Shown here: positions 1 to 11,500 of the stretch, in pieces
Layout: the number at the start of each line of letters is the position of its first letter
Numbering within the stretch: position 1 is the stretch's first letter
DNA from: Pisolithus tinctorius
Lineage: Eukaryota > Basidiomycota > Agaricomycetes > Boletales > Pisolithaceae
Assembly: GCA_024663395.1 (NCBI GenBank)
Contig: JANFAH010000008.1
Location: 620,001-684,000 of the forward strand
Reading direction: 5' to 3'
Length of the DNA stretch: 64,000 bases
The notes under the pieces: generated by a model
Seen by the model: only the letters and a program-made list of their open reading frames with translations
Told to the model about the DNA's origin: nothing
The model's database searches: none
Position numbers and translations under genes: made by a program

Positions 1-631
1 TTAGTCTAGCCCATTCATCTGACTTTTGCTTACTGTACAAATCCTGTGTCTGACCCCGGTATGCCAGTCACCCGGACTTTGGCTATTAGCCTTGGCACAG
101 CCACTGTGGCTATCCACTCTCTTGCTAATCATCTTGCTAATAGCTTATTCACAAGTCCGGCTTCATATTCTTTACTCCAGACCGGCCTCATGTATTTAAC
201 CCCTGTACATGCTTCGTAGCACCCTCAGTCAGAATATCAATTAAGTATTACCCTCAACTCCGTATTACCCCTCGAGACTACTCTATAGCTAAGGCCGAGC
301 CTTAAGCTATCCCCGACCCCTGTCCCGGACCTCTCCCCGGCTTGCATAAGGGTACAGCACATAAGCTGAGACCAAGGGAGGTAGATCCAACCCCGGACCA
401 GCTTCCCCTTGTGCGCACTCCAACACCGGTCGGTTTCCCACGCTACCGGCCTTGTTCCCGTGCTCCCGGTCTTAAGTCCGGTCCTCCGGACTTAGCCCCT
501 AACCTCCGGCCTCAACTCCGGTCCAACCGGACTTGGCCCCTGTCTCTCGGCCTTGACTTTGGCCACTCGGACTTAACCCCTGTCACCCGGTCTTGAAGCC
601 TGGTCACCCGAGGGTAAACCCGTACTTCACA
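1..631. mobile_element. Partial LTR of family A, cut by the window edge
   Basis: The sequence matches, in the same orientation, the split LTR at 42942-50644 and, inverted, the complete solo LTR at 36547-37488. The recognisable end is the CTTCACA terminus at 625-631, corresponding to the TGTGAAG start of the inverted copy. This copy keeps many CCGG words (for example 475-545) that read CCAG or CTGG in the 50402-50644 copy, so it is less CpG-depleted. A TATTTAA near 193 could be the promoter if + is the sense strand. There is no convincing gene inside; the open frame at 342-596 is LTR sequence. Confidence 0.85.
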
Positions 632-878
632 CCCCTGCCCATCTGTGTGATGTCTCACAATCTGCCCATCTGCATGATGGCCTGAGTAGTTTTACTTTTG
701 TTGCAGTTTATGATGCAAACCCTTTAGCTCTGAGTACCTGCCCAATCTATGATGTCTAAGCACCCACCCATTTGCAAAATCTTGGCAACACCACCTGTCC
801 AAAGTTCGAGAGCCAGCATATCCTAATAAAATACAAGATCTGCATCACCTACTAAATCTTACATTAAATTTTGCAGCT
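632..878. other. Unassigned spacer
   Basis: A-T rich sequence between LTR-A and the TET/JBP relic. The words CTGCCCATCTG and GATG recur three times at 633-770, suggesting a decayed short repeat. I see no gene. Confidence 0.5.
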
Positions 879-2120
879 TCAAATCAACAGTTCTCTAGTT
901 GCAACTGGTGTAGGTAGTAGGTCATCCATCCATGGTGATTGACACATGGGAACATGCACTGACTGATGTATGTTGGTGCACATGTAGTATGCCAGGCATG
1001 CTCTGTCACCATCTACAGCTCCCACCCCATGCTCCAATGCTGAACCTGAAAGTGAAATGATGGTCCCTGGGTTGTAGCACAGCCACAGATTCAGCATTGG
1101 AATGACAAAGTCCAAGGGTGGGTAGTCGCCCACAGTTACCAGCATGTCATACCATGGATCCTGTCCATTGATATCCCTGTGGTAACAAGTTGCCCGATTC
1201 ACCATCATGGACATGCTGCTATACATGGAGCTCCATATCGGCAGTATGGAGCTCATATCCAAATCTGCCCACTGTTCCACCTGTTTGCCAAGGTGGATCA
1301 ATGCTTCCCTGCCATCTGCATACATTTGTGGGTGGATGACATGCAGGATCACAGATAACAGGACATTGGTGTTGGACATTTGGTCGACCCATTCCCTTGT
1401 AGAAGTGTTTTCCATCCTGGATTTGAGCAGCTGTGAGGCTTCTGGGAAGCCATTTTGGGGCTTCAAGACAGATGAGTGCTTTATTTACAAGGCGAGCAAT
1501 GATCACCCACCCCATGACCCTGTTGAAACCATGCAGGTGACAGGTTGATGGCACCTTTCAACTCAGCATTATCATGGAAATATGACTTGTCCATCTGCCA
1601 TGCCTGTGGGGAAGCCTTTATGCTCTCCCACAGTGGTTCCCTCAGAAGATGAAGGTGGTTCCATACATCAGTCTGCCATTCCATTAAGTCAGTAGAATAT
1701 GAGATTCTGCATTTCCTTACCCTTCTTTTTGGGCTGAGAGCATCTGGCAAATACCATATGTGGATGGTGTTTGAGTTGGTCACCAGAATGGATGGCTCAG
1801 TCACTTCTGCATATGTCTCAGCAGCTTCTGCATTGCAGGTTTTTCCACCCCAATTTTTCCTGACATTGACTGCAGAAAGATGAAAACTTCCATTGCATCA
1901 TTATGATGGACATACTTGGGCAATGATAGGCCTGTGAGATTACTGAAAATATGCAATCCACTTCACATAACACTGGAAATGGAATTGATATATCTGGAAG
2001 GGTATGAGGTCCACTGAATACCTCCTCTTGAAATCTGGCTTTCATGTATGACACAATGCAGTCTGTTAGTTCCATTCGCCATCTATGGGGGATTGTAGAT
2101 GTGTCTTGCATAGTATTCAT
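879..2120 (-). pseudogene. Decayed TET/JBP-type 2OG-Fe(II) dioxygenase
   Basis: Known TET/JBP enzymes oxidise 5-methylcytosine (or thymine) in DNA using Fe(II) and 2-oxoglutarate; fungi have lineage-specific expansions, often linked to KDZ transposons. Seen here: the C-terminal open segment 879-1466 has the HRD iron triad start (in CYHRDINGQ), a distal His in SALEHGV about 50 residues later, and GDRACLAYYM, where the Arg fits the 2-oxoglutarate binder. Upstream, in another frame near 1540-1570, KGAINLSPAWFQQGH matches a family block. The N-terminal part (to 2120) is open in a third frame. Coding potential therefore jumps frame and contains stops between blocks; introns explain some jumps but not the stops. 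I judge it a pseudogene. Identification rests on remembered family motifs, not an alignment. Confidence 0.75.
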
Positions 2121-2263
2121 ACTTGGGGTGGATGAGGTCAGAGTTGTATAGCAGGCAAGCTGCTTGCAGCTTTTTGGAAACTTACGGCATGTCAGGACGC
2201 TTGCCTCAATATTTTACTGTGATCCAATCAATATATTGTGATGCTATACATGCTATTGGTGTT

Positions 2264-2880
2264 GGGCCCATCTTATGTTGTGACAGGGGTGGATCTTACT
2301 AGACGGACCCATCCTTGTTTTATGGTGATATAAAAGATATTACTGAAGGGCTGTCCATACATTATGACCATATAAATAATACTGCTGAAGGGCCCATCCT
2401 TATGTTGTGACCAATGGGCCTGTCTTTATGTTGTGACAGGCATACATGTTGCTATGGATGGGCCCATCTATATGTTGTGACAGGGGTATATTATCCCAAA
2501 GACAGGCCCTTCCATATGTTGCCAACTCTGTAATCTATCATAGAGGGGCCCCTCTTTATGTTGTGACCCTATAAAGCATATGATGGGCGGGCCCATCCAT
2601 ATGTTGCAACCTTCTTCATGATACAATAGGCAGGCATGTCCATGTCTTACAGTAGCTCAGCATACTTGGTCATGGGCCTGTCTATATGTTGCAGCATCCT
2701 TACCCTCCACAGGCCCTCCCATATGTTGTGGAATTGCACTTATGGGCCCATACATATGTTGCTCTCACTATAGGCCCTCAGGCCTGTCCATGTGTCATGG
2801 CTAATCTATTTAGACAGGCCCGTTGCAGGGTCTATATAAGTGTTGGCATTTTGGCACACAGGCTACCCATATGTTGTGAC
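2264..2880. repeat. Degenerate minisatellite with TATGTTGTGAC core
   Basis: The words CATATGTTG, TATGTTGTGAC and GGGCCCATC recur about fifteen times at irregular 30-70 base spacing. It is an old tandem or clustered repeat with no reading frame of note. The 2881-3142 stretch that follows has no recognisable feature. Confidence 0.7.
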
Positions 2881-3142
2881 TAAATAGACTACATGGGGTC
2901 AAGAGTCATGCCATGCACATTGGTGGCAAGTTCTAAAGTTAACTTCCTTGCTCAAGTCACTCACATTTCCATGTAGGGGAGCTGTTGGCATATCACATGA
3001 GTCACATGATGTGTTTGGGGTTGGTTGACTATCTGACAGTCACATATATCTCCTTGAGGTCTTGCACATGCAGCATACATTGATAAGGGTAACAATGATG
3101 ATGCAGCCAAATTCTATGTTACTGTGGGAAGCCTGGGATTTA

Positions 3143-5779
3143 TCAATCTACTGATAGAATATTCGATAAAAAGGCATTAAACACATCCTCTTCTGATTCC
3201 TCCTCAAGTTTATGGTTGAGTTCCATGATTTCCTTCTCTGCATGCTCTACAGCAGTTGCCAATCCTGCTGATGTTGCCTGTTTCAGCTTCACCCGAGCAC
3301 TTCTTTTACATAGCTCAAAATCCACATGAGTGTTGATTGTCCATGCAAGGAAGTCCACAAGCTGCAACACAAGAAACTCATTGTTGATGTCTTCAGGCAC
3401 TTCTTCAGTGTGATACAGGAAATATGTCTTCTCCACAGCACATCCATGGGTATCAACTTTGGCCCATGAATCCAGAGGTCCTGGGTTCAGTGACTTGCCA
3501 TCCTTGTACTGCAGGGAAATCCAGATGAATACATAGATGAATGATTCCATATCATGGTGGTATAGGTGCTCCACTCTGCCATCCTGGCCATCTTCCTTGA
3601 GGAGATCAATTGCCATGAACGGCATCATTCCAGTCCGCTTGTTACTCAACGGGTTGGCAGAACTTGTTAAAGATGAAAGGTCATAATCATTTAAGACCCC
3701 CATCACCTTGCCATCCACCCTATAGTACATCAGGTTTCCAGGGCTCACATCACGATGATGGATCCCCTCCTTCCAGAGGGCATAGTGACCTAGAATAGAA
3801 TGACTGTCAGAACCAAGACACTGCAAAAACAAAGCAGGGCTTACACAAGATACACTGCCACCATGCATCGACCAGTTCATCACCTTGGAGCTCTTTGATT
3901 GGCAAAAGCTTCTTGAATACAAGCAGGACGAGCCTCCGGCTGCCTTTCTCAGGGTTCTTGAGGCCAAGAGCCCTCCTAATTGTAGATGTGAAAACCAGAA
4001 ACCTCTTTGACAAGAGCAAAATCGGCACATGTCCTTGGACATCCTCAAATTTGTTCCCTGCTTCCTTGATGCATTCCAAAACTTCTTCCTCTGTGATTCA
4101 TGCCTCCTCCACCCAGTAAATTTTTGCCACCATGCCATCGACCGTTTCTGCCAGCTTCTCCTGCTTTAGTGCTTCGCAGGTGACCTCCATAACACTAGTC
4201 CCACGTCCAATCAGCCTATACCTGGGGCCTCTCTCCCTGTTGTCCAGTTTCAGTGTTTTTCCATTGACCTTGATAGTGTGAGACTTGATGTGGTCGCCTT
4301 CTAGATGCGGTGTAAAGGCTGTGTTTCGACCCCAGTCCTCCAAATTGAATCGCTGGAGAGCATATAACAACACCAGAAAGTGAGGGAGATCTTGAACAAA
4401 ATTGAACCCTGCCACACTGATGAGGCCTTGGCAGTCATAATACCAAATCCAAATGTTGTCACCTGAAGGGCATCCAGCGCAATCTGCTCACTAGCAAGAA
4501 AAAAATACACACCTATAACAATACAATTGAGGGCATGCTTCACTGCAATATTGGTGGACTGCATCTCAGCAGTGTACAGTGCTGTCTGAATTGTTGCATG
4601 TCCCCCAGGCTCCTCCATCCTAGGTCACTTGCTCATGTGAGACTCAGAATCAGCCTCCAACCTGCAATTCCTGGATGCCATTTGAGTGCTTTCCTGAGTG
4701 GTCTTGCAAGCTGATCTGCATACTATTGGCTGCACATTAAGCCTGACTGAACAGTGTATTCCCATTACTTATGTGGAGCCTGTTCTGCGAGTGTTGCTTG
4801 CTTGGCAACAGGAGTCTCTTGTGGCTCTGTTTCTTCCAGTTCATTTCCATCTTTGCCAATCCTCAAAAACTTTGGTTTAGAAGCTTGGTACTCTGACACA
4901 AAGTATACTCTGGGAGGAGGCCTCATTTCCAACTTGGATCTCTTCAACTCGAAGATGCCAAGCACATCCTTCCATGAGCTCACTGTGGGTGTCATATCTT
5001 GGCCTATCGTCAATACATGCTCATCCCAGCTGCCGAGTCTAGTATCTGTAAAATACTTGGAGCAGTTCATGAATGGAAGAATGATGATATCTGGTTCATG
5101 TCTCAAATTATGCCCTTGGAAGAACATCTGTACTTCCTTGCTTTCCTCTTCATGCATACCATTGATCTTCAGCTTCTTCAGGTGTGCAAGAGCAGTGTTG
5201 GATGCCAGGATGAAGGGCCGGTACAAGTCATCCTCCTGTTTACATGTGGTACTGATACAAGATGTTGGCAAAGAACACTGACATCAACACCAGCATGCAA
5301 GTCACAAAACTTACTAATCTATGAGAGCCTTCCTGATATCTGAGACTGGGAATCCCTCAATATCTTGGGTGTGCCCATTACATATGGGCAAAACTTTGTT
5401 GATGCATCTATCTAATAGGACATGGCCATTCAAGTCGATAAGGTCATCTGGCACCTTCAAAGCCCAGCTCAATATGTACTTGAGCATGTCATCTGCCTCG
5501 CATTGCTGTGCTTTGCAGACGTCTTCTGTGACTGAAGGCATCAGATCGTTAGTACTTGATTGGTGTCATGAGTCAGGTTTATTTCGATGAGGACAGAAGT
5601 GGATGAATGCACAAAGAGCTGTTGGTGTTGAACTGTTTGCTCACTGCAGAGAGGCTTTGGTTGCTTGGAGTCAAATGAAATAGGTTGGCATCTGGAGTGG
5701 TGCATGTGTGTGGTGGGGAAAGACCTTCCACTGCTGCACCACCAGAATCAGACATGGTCACTGGCAGGTAAATATTCAT
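3143..5779 (-). pseudogene. FunK1-type fungal protein kinase, decayed, multi-exon
   Basis: FunK1 kinases are a large, mostly uncharacterised basidiomycete family. Read on the minus strand: a probable first exon (5752-5579, beginning MSDSGGAAVEG), an exon at 5541-5314, a block at 5271-4765 with the family's SWKDVLGIFELKRS, a block at 4618-4100 with VAGFNFVQDLPHFLVLLYAL and the Gly-rich RLIGRGTSV, then the catalytic part with HHRDVSPGN (catalytic loop) and LNDYDLSS (metal-binding loop position), ending at 3143. An intron of about 35-45 nt is likely near 3810-3850. Within the kinase domain an in-frame TGA (4098-4100) stands between VEEA and ITEEEVLE, where Arg CGA would fit. This, plus small frame breaks, makes it a likely pseudogene; if that stop is misread, the gene could be functional. 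Confidence 0.8.
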
Positions 5780-6122
5780 GTTAGATGGGTATTAGTGTTG
5801 TGTCGTGATGGGAGCCTGGAGGTTGAACATTGAGTACTGAGTAGCAAGAGTCATGCCATGCTCATCGCTGTCTGGCTGTCATGGTTAGCCTACTGACTAA
5901 GCAGAGGGTGAGAAAGTGAGGGTCAGGCAACTTGCAGGCTGAACATTGGGCTGAATGCAAGCCTTGCCTGTTTTCAATGCTAGTAATTATGGACAAAATA
6001 AATGGGTATTCTGTGAAGATACCTGCCCAAATTTGCTAGGTGAAGAACAGGTCTTGCACAGAAACATTCTAATCTGATGGATCAGATAATTGGACAGGTT
6101 AGGGAGTGCATGCACATTTCCA
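5780..6122. other. Upstream spacer of the FunK1 gene
   Basis: No gene, RNA or repeat is recognisable. It would include the promoter of the FunK1 gene; I cannot point to a TATA box. Confidence 0.4.
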
Positions 6123-6299
6123 CCATCACAGTGACAGCCTGTAGCTGGGCAAATGAGATAGACAGCACTGTAAAAATTGACATGCTCAGATTTGAATGTC
6201 ATGACACCATGGTGGCAGCTGTCTGAGCAACTACAGAGAACAGTGATGCAGATGACTAGGTTCAGCTGCAGAGGTGTGGCAGAGGTTGTGATGACTATT
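6123..6299 (-). repeat. SINE-like dispersed repeat, CpG-decayed copy
   Basis: About 178 bases align with 62641-62817; nearly all differences are CpG in the other copy and TpG or CpA here. Read on the minus strand, the distal copy contains GTTCAAATCC, a close match to the RNA polymerase III B box, followed about 10 bases later by a T5 run. The mid-repeat GCTCAGACGG could be an A box. A tRNA-derived SINE is possible, but a complete tRNA head is not visible. The bases 6300-6960 hold nothing I recognise. Confidence 0.6.
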
Positions 6300-6966
6300 G
6301 GGATGCAAAATTGAGCACACTGCAAACAGTTTTGGAAGTGACAGGAGAGGAAAGGGCCACACACATTATATGGGTAGCCTGGACAGCATTTTCAGCTCTT
6401 CCAGAGGTCATACTAGAGACTATTCTCCTCTGCCAGGAGAAGAAGGCAGGGAAGGATGTCCTAGTTTGAGGTTTTCCTTAATCTAGCTGGAACTCTTTGA
6501 TGACCCTGGCCACAGTAGAGCTCCCCTGACCAGTTGTGGAGGAGATTTGATGAACAGAAAGGCCAGATTCAGAAAGAAGGTGGATATTTGCTCTAGCAGA
6601 GGCAAAAATGCATTTCATGGTGAAGTAGGGTTAGCTGAGTGGGACCCAAGCCATTTTTATGGCTCAGGATTATGTACATTACATAATAGATCAGGGTTGA
6701 AGCACAAAATCCCTCAGAAGTTGTCAAATCTTTATGTTATTTACTAAATAATGACTGACAAGATCATGCTCAAAAAAGTGTCCCAATGACATGTCATTTT
6801 AAAATGGTTATATCTTGGTGCCATGTCAACCAAATTACATAAGCAAGCCCTTGTTGTCAAGGCAACGGTTAGTTCTATTTTTGGTCCTGCAGGAGTTTGA
6901 ACTAATTCCTATTGGCTCTCTCATAAATTCCAACTCTTTCCAAAATCACCCAACATTGGGACACTT

Positions 6967-7293
6967 TTGAGCCACTGTACATGCTGCAAGTGCCACCTGC
7001 TGGCACTGTCATTAAACAAGAATACAACTTCCAGACACAGCATCCGCCACAGCAATGCAGACCTGGCTGTGGTTTCTGTGCAGACCCCAACCACTGGACA
7101 AGGATGTGTGCACTTGTTGAAGTCTATATCTGCACTGGTAAGATCATGAGGGGTACAGACAACCATCTCTATCTTGCAGATGGAAGACAAATCCCATGCT
7201 TCCCTGAATGTAACTCATTGAGAGAGGCCATTGACTGCATCATGGCTGACAGAGACCAGGCCAGTGTGTGTGCTGTGACTCCAGCTGCTCCAC
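6967..7293 (+). pseudogene. Retroelement E gag fragment with CCHC zinc knuckle
   Basis: The + frame contains a zinc knuckle (C-GF-C-ADPN-H-WTRM-C) followed by ALVEVYICTGKIMRGTDN and PECNSLREAIDCIMADRDQ, blocks typical of an uncharacterised agaricomycete gag-protease retroelement. The frame is cut at 7293 by repeat J, whose first bases are TGTGGGACAC. Only this gag piece is present. The protease part of a related copy lies inverted at 8483-9685, so the two belong to different copies. Confidence 0.7.
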
Positions 7294-8355
7294 TGTGGGA
7301 CACTACCTCTGGGTAGCATGCAAATAGGGGAAAGCTGTAGGGGAAGTCCCTAGGCTCGACCCAAGGGGTGCTGAGTAGGAAGGAGATGTAGAATGCAATG
7401 GTAGAGTCAGTCAATGAGTCAAATGGAGGGCATGGAATTTAATTCTGCAGAGTTGTAGGTGAATTGGGTAGGAATAGACTTGCTTTTGAAATTCCAAGTG
7501 ATGATCTTGACCCAATGAAGTAACTCCGAGACAAATTAGGCACATGGGAGGGGAAACGAGGTACTAGCAGATCAAGGACACAAAGATGCAGAAGACACAG
7601 TAGACACAAGTGATGCAAAGACACTGACATGCAGCAGACACAGAGGATGCAAGGACCCTTTGAACACTTTAGACTCACATATGACATGGATTGTGAGTCC
7701 CCAAAAGATGTTTCTTTTTTGTCACTGAGGCGGAATTATATAGTACATAGATAGTAAGGTACTGATTGGAGAAATGTGGGGCAGGTAAAGCAAAATTCTG
7801 AAAAACAAAGGGGGCAACATGTCAGATGTCAAAGCCATACAGCAACATGTGAAAACAAACTGTAAAGTAGTAACTGAGAAAGACAAATGGGAAAGATGGG
7901 TATCTTCCAACAGGATGAGTGTACACTGTACCATGGAGTGGAATGCAAAGGGTAGAGACTGTAGATGCAAAGGGGTTCTTGCATTGTGGAGAAAGGTTCA
8001 TGCGGGAGGAACAAGAGGGGTAACTGGAGTTTTTACTGATGATCTGCATGGTTTCCTGGCTATGTGGTGAGGCAAAGGTTGAGGTGACATGACTGCGGAA
8101 TTCCAGATAGATGTATGTCCAGTTGATGTTGACATGGAATTCTGGGATGATGACTGGTGTGTATTATTGATGGACAGGGGAGCTCTGAAGGTTTGATGGG
8201 CGAGGCAGCACATGAGGCAGATGCACAAGGCAGATGTAATAATTCTGAAGACAACAGACATGGAACTCTGATAGGGGTTGACTTTGGTAACAGCAGAATT
8301 TTGGTGTTGGCATCCCTATTTCAGCCTCAGGGAGTATACCACTCCCCACACTGCA
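7294..8355 (-). mobile_element. Repeat J, copy 1 (LTR-like)
   Basis: It aligns with 17117-17614 plus 19463-19845: both begin TGTGRGACAC, share GGAATTTAATTCTG, GGAATTATATAGTAC and GGGTATCTTCCAACAG, and end near CCTCAGGGAGTATA. On the minus strand GTACTATATAATTCC offers a TATA box. A TG start, a TATA box and abrupt interruption of a gag frame fit an LTR, but I cannot demonstrate a target duplication at this copy, and the right end is approximate. Confidence 0.55.
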
Positions 8356-8482
8356 CAACACAGCCCCGCAAGGCACCACTAATCTTCTCCGCATTGCTCA
8401 TCCCAAAGTTGACATGCAGTTGGCCATCCAGCCTTCTGCCTTTTTAAACACTGTCCAAGATGTTGATGAGCCTGTCACAGAC

Positions 8483-9685
8483 TTAGCCAACCCTGCATTT
8501 GACAATACTCTGGTGACTATGGCAGTGCTTGCCACACTTACAGCATGGAAAGCCCTCACACCACAGGTGGATGGGCAGAGCATACTCATGGCCATCATTC
8601 AGGTCATGGAGAGTGATCCACTGTCCACCATCAGGGTAATCATTTGTTACTGTGCTCATAATGCAGATGAACAGGCAACTGAGCAGCATGTTGAAGTTGG
8701 CATGTTCTATTACCTGGACCTGGAGCATTACTGGTCCAGCTCCAAAGTTGAGTTTCAGGTTCTCTAGAATGCTTACAGTAGTGTCTTTAGACATGTTAGC
8801 AGAGGTCATAGTCATGAGATGGTTGCTGCACAATGGCAGCCCAATCTTTTCCCAGATGCACCTAGGCATGGCAACAATTTCTGAACTGGAATCTAGTATG
8901 CAGTTGATCATGATGTCAGTCCTGGGGACCTTGGCTTCAATGCAGTGGAGTGGTAGAGTGTGGTGAGCCACAATGGAACCATTGTTGCTGCAGATGATGT
9001 GGTCTCCATATTTGTGTGCAGTTCATTGAGGGTTGTGGCCAGTCAGTTCATTTACATGTACTCCCTCTTCATCATCACTGCAAACTACCTCAATCTCATT
9101 GGTGGTGATGCATTTCACCATGGTGATGTCCCTGAACTGTTTGCAGAACTCAGGTGCTACTGTGAATAATTCTTTGACAGGCAAGGTGATGCTGGTTTTG
9201 AGCATGTGCTCCACAATATGTTTGGGTGCAGCTTTGTCTTCAAGAGGGAACAAGAAACAATACTGGTTCTGATTGTGAGCTGCTGGGTATGGTGTTTGTG
9301 ACAGGATAACTGCCACAGGTGTGGGATCCTTGCATGCAGCTGCCAGAATGGAATTAGTTGGAGGAACATATGGTCTCCCAGTGGTGGCAGTTGGCACAGG
9401 TGCAGAGGGCTTGGATGCCTGGTGAGCAGCACATGAACTTTGAATGCCAGGGGAAATGATTTCCTTTTCAACAGTGGCTGCATGAGGATTGACTTGTGGA
9501 GGGTTGGCAGGACATGCTGTAATTTCAACCCCATTGAAGTGGGCTTTCTTTCCATGAGGAATGACTGTGCCTTTGTTACCTTTATCCACTTGGTAGGTAG
9601 CCCAAGCTTGAGTGACATATGCTTGGAAGTCAGGGTTCACTTCAGGTAACCAATTTTCATAAGCATTTAGGCTGAAGTTTTTCTA
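8483..9685 (-). pseudogene. Retroelement E gag-protease fragment
   Basis: Two adjacent minus-strand frames encode a gag-protease typical of agaricomycete retroelements. Upstream (9685-9023): YENWLPEVNPDFQAYVTQAW, NPPQVNPHAATVEKE, RPYVPPTNSIL and LPVKELFTVAPEFCKQ. Downstream (8971-8483): HTLPLHCIEAKV, then CILDSSSEIVAM, where the pepsin-like DSG active site reads DSS, then MTMTSANMSKDTTV and QVQVIEHANF. The Gly to Ser change, a frame break near 9000 and stops beyond 9685 show that it is dead. No reverse transcriptase follows. The coding frame runs through the boundary of the inverted repeat at 9638. Confidence 0.7.
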
Positions 9686-9868
9686 CAAATCATCCAAGCT
9701 AAAAGCCACTCAGACCAGGTCATCCCAGGGACATCTGGCCATGTCCCAGGGCTATTTACAGTGTGCAGGACCTGGGATGTCCCATAATCCCAGTGCTTTG
9801 GTAATATATTTTGGGCTGTCCCATGGCTGCCTTAGGTGTCAGGGGTCCTCAGCTGCAAAAGTTCAGCT
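9638..9868. repeat. Left arm of a 231-bp inverted repeat
   Basis: It is inverted and about 97 percent identical by eye to 32055-32285; the match stops exactly at CACTTCAGG. It contains two nested palindromic words (CCCTGGGAT, GGGACATC) related to the satellite at 10.7 kb. On the minus strand it appears to encode part of retroelement E (CPWDDLV, then SLDDL, then NAYENWLPEV with two stops), so it may be a duplicated retroelement segment rather than a transposon terminus. Confidence 0.85.
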
Positions 9869-10565
9869 CATATTCACACTGAAATCCCACTTCTGACCAA
9901 GAAACCATAATTGTCACAATCATCCAGGATGATGAGAATACCTGGCAAAGTAGGGGGCTATTTATGTGGCAACCACCAACTTTCCAAAACCATTTGGTAC
10001 ACTTATTATGCACAGATTTGAAGTGGGAAGTCAGTGTGACTGTGAGGTGTCATCTCCAGAACCATACAATACTTATGGGAGTGAGCCTTGCATCACTGTG
10101 ATAAATTTTAATGGATTCATCACTGTCCCATGAGCAAGTTCCATTGCTTATAGAAGGAGTACACATTAATAAGATCATACTAAATGCATTCAATGAGGAT
10201 GAGTGGAAGACCTTCCCAGCCAATAGATTGTAGCACAATACATGACACTATTGAGGGGCACAAGCATGTGAGAACCCCACTGTCCAAAGGGGTTATGTAA
10301 TCTGATTGCTGTGGGAACCAATGTCCCATTATTACCCTGGGCTGTAAGGCCCTCCAGTGGACCACCATGTGCTTCAAATACCAATCCAGCCAGGATGGGC
10401 AGAAAACTGAATTTTGTTGATTCTCAAAGGAAAGGTGGACTTGTGTTGCTAAAGACCACTGAAGTCTGTTGGAGATGGTGCATTCTGTGTATTACTCTTC
10501 ATGGATAATTATTCCCAAAGTACTGATCTAACCCCCAAGCAACTGACATTAGTACACAAACCATA
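9869..10565. other. Spacer between inverted-repeat arm and satellite
   Basis: No gene seen. About 10235-10335 (with GCATGTGAGAACCCCACTG) is a diverged inverted match of 31605-31690, showing that homology between the two flanks is wider than the 231-bp arm. Confidence 0.5.
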
Positions 10566-10625
10566 TAGCTCAGTAATTTGACCACAAGGTCAACACCTAG
10601 GAGACTGCTGGTTCAATCCCACCTT
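10566..10625 (+). ncRNA. tRNA-like sequence (SINE head or tRNA relic)
   Basis: TAGCTCAGT at 10566-10574 matches the RNA polymerase III A box; GGTTCAATCC at 10610-10619 matches the B box, with a T-arm-like GCTGGTTCAATCCCACC (four of five stem pairs). The spacing of 44 bases fits a tRNA. The acceptor stem cannot be formed, so I see a degenerate tRNA or the head of a tRNA-derived SINE, not a working tRNA. Confidence 0.45.
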
Positions 10626-10675
10626 TAGTCACATGTTCATCAAGGTCATCTATGTAGAACAACCAAGAGGCAATG

Positions 10676-11500
10676 ATGGGACATCCCACCCCCCATTTTT
10701 GGAGGCCAGTGGGAGGTCCCATGATAGCTTTGGAGGCTACTCTGGGATATCCCACTCCCCTCTCTGGAGGCTGGTGGGATGTCCCATGATAGCTTTGGAG
10801 GACACTGTGGGACATCCCACCTCCCCTTCCATAGGCCAATGGGATGTCCCATGGTAGCTTTGGAAGCTACTGTGGGGCATCCCACCCCCCCTTCCATAGG
10901 TTGGTGGTATGTCCCATGATAGCTTCAGAGGCTACTGTGGGACATCCCACCCTCCCCTCTGGAGGCCAGTGGGATGTCCCATGATAGCTTCAGAGGCTAC
11001 TATGGGACATCCCAACCCCCTTTGCATAGACAGTGGGATGTCCCATGATAGCTTTGGAGGCTACTGTGGGACATCCCACCCTCCTCTCTGCAGGCCAGTG
11101 GGATGTCCCATGCTAGCTTTGGAGGCTACTATGGGACATCCCACTCCCCTTTCTATAGACAGTGGGATGTCCCGTGATAGCTTTGGAGGCTACTGTGGGA
11201 CATCCCACCCTCCTCTCTGCAGGCCAGTGGGATGTCCCATGATAGCTTTGGAGGACACTGTGGGACATCCCACCCCCCCTTTCATAGGCCAATGGGGTGT
11301 CCCATGGTAGCTTTGGAAGCTACTGTGGGACATCCCACCCTCCCCTCTGGAGGCCAGTGGGATGTCCCATGCTAGCTTTGGAGGCTACTATGGGACATCC
11401 CAACCCCCTTTGCATAGACAGTGGGATGTCCCATGATAGCTTTGGAGGCTACTGTGGGACATCCCACCCTCCCCCTGAAGGCCAGTTGGAGATTCCACCC
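10676..11500 (+). repeat. 64-bp palindromic satellite array, about 12 units
   Basis: Each unit is a 43-base interrupted palindrome (GGGATGTCCCA, TGA, TAGC, seven-base loop region, GCTA, CTG, TGGGACATCCC) plus a 21-22 base spacer rich in C and ending near GGCCAGT. Units start near 10719, 10778, 10840, 10907, 10970, 11036, 11099, 11164, 11227, 11293, 11358 and 11421. The long open frames here are produced by the repeat period and are not genes. Confidence 0.95.

Noticed and set aside
1207..1554. Frames on both strands overlapping the TET/JBP relic
   Set aside because: Most of their length is out of phase with the family motifs; only the KGAINLSPAWF block just upstream was kept.
10676..11500. 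CRISPR-like regular array
   Set aside because: Eukaryotic context; spacers are near-identical and the repeat is a long palindrome, so it is a satellite.
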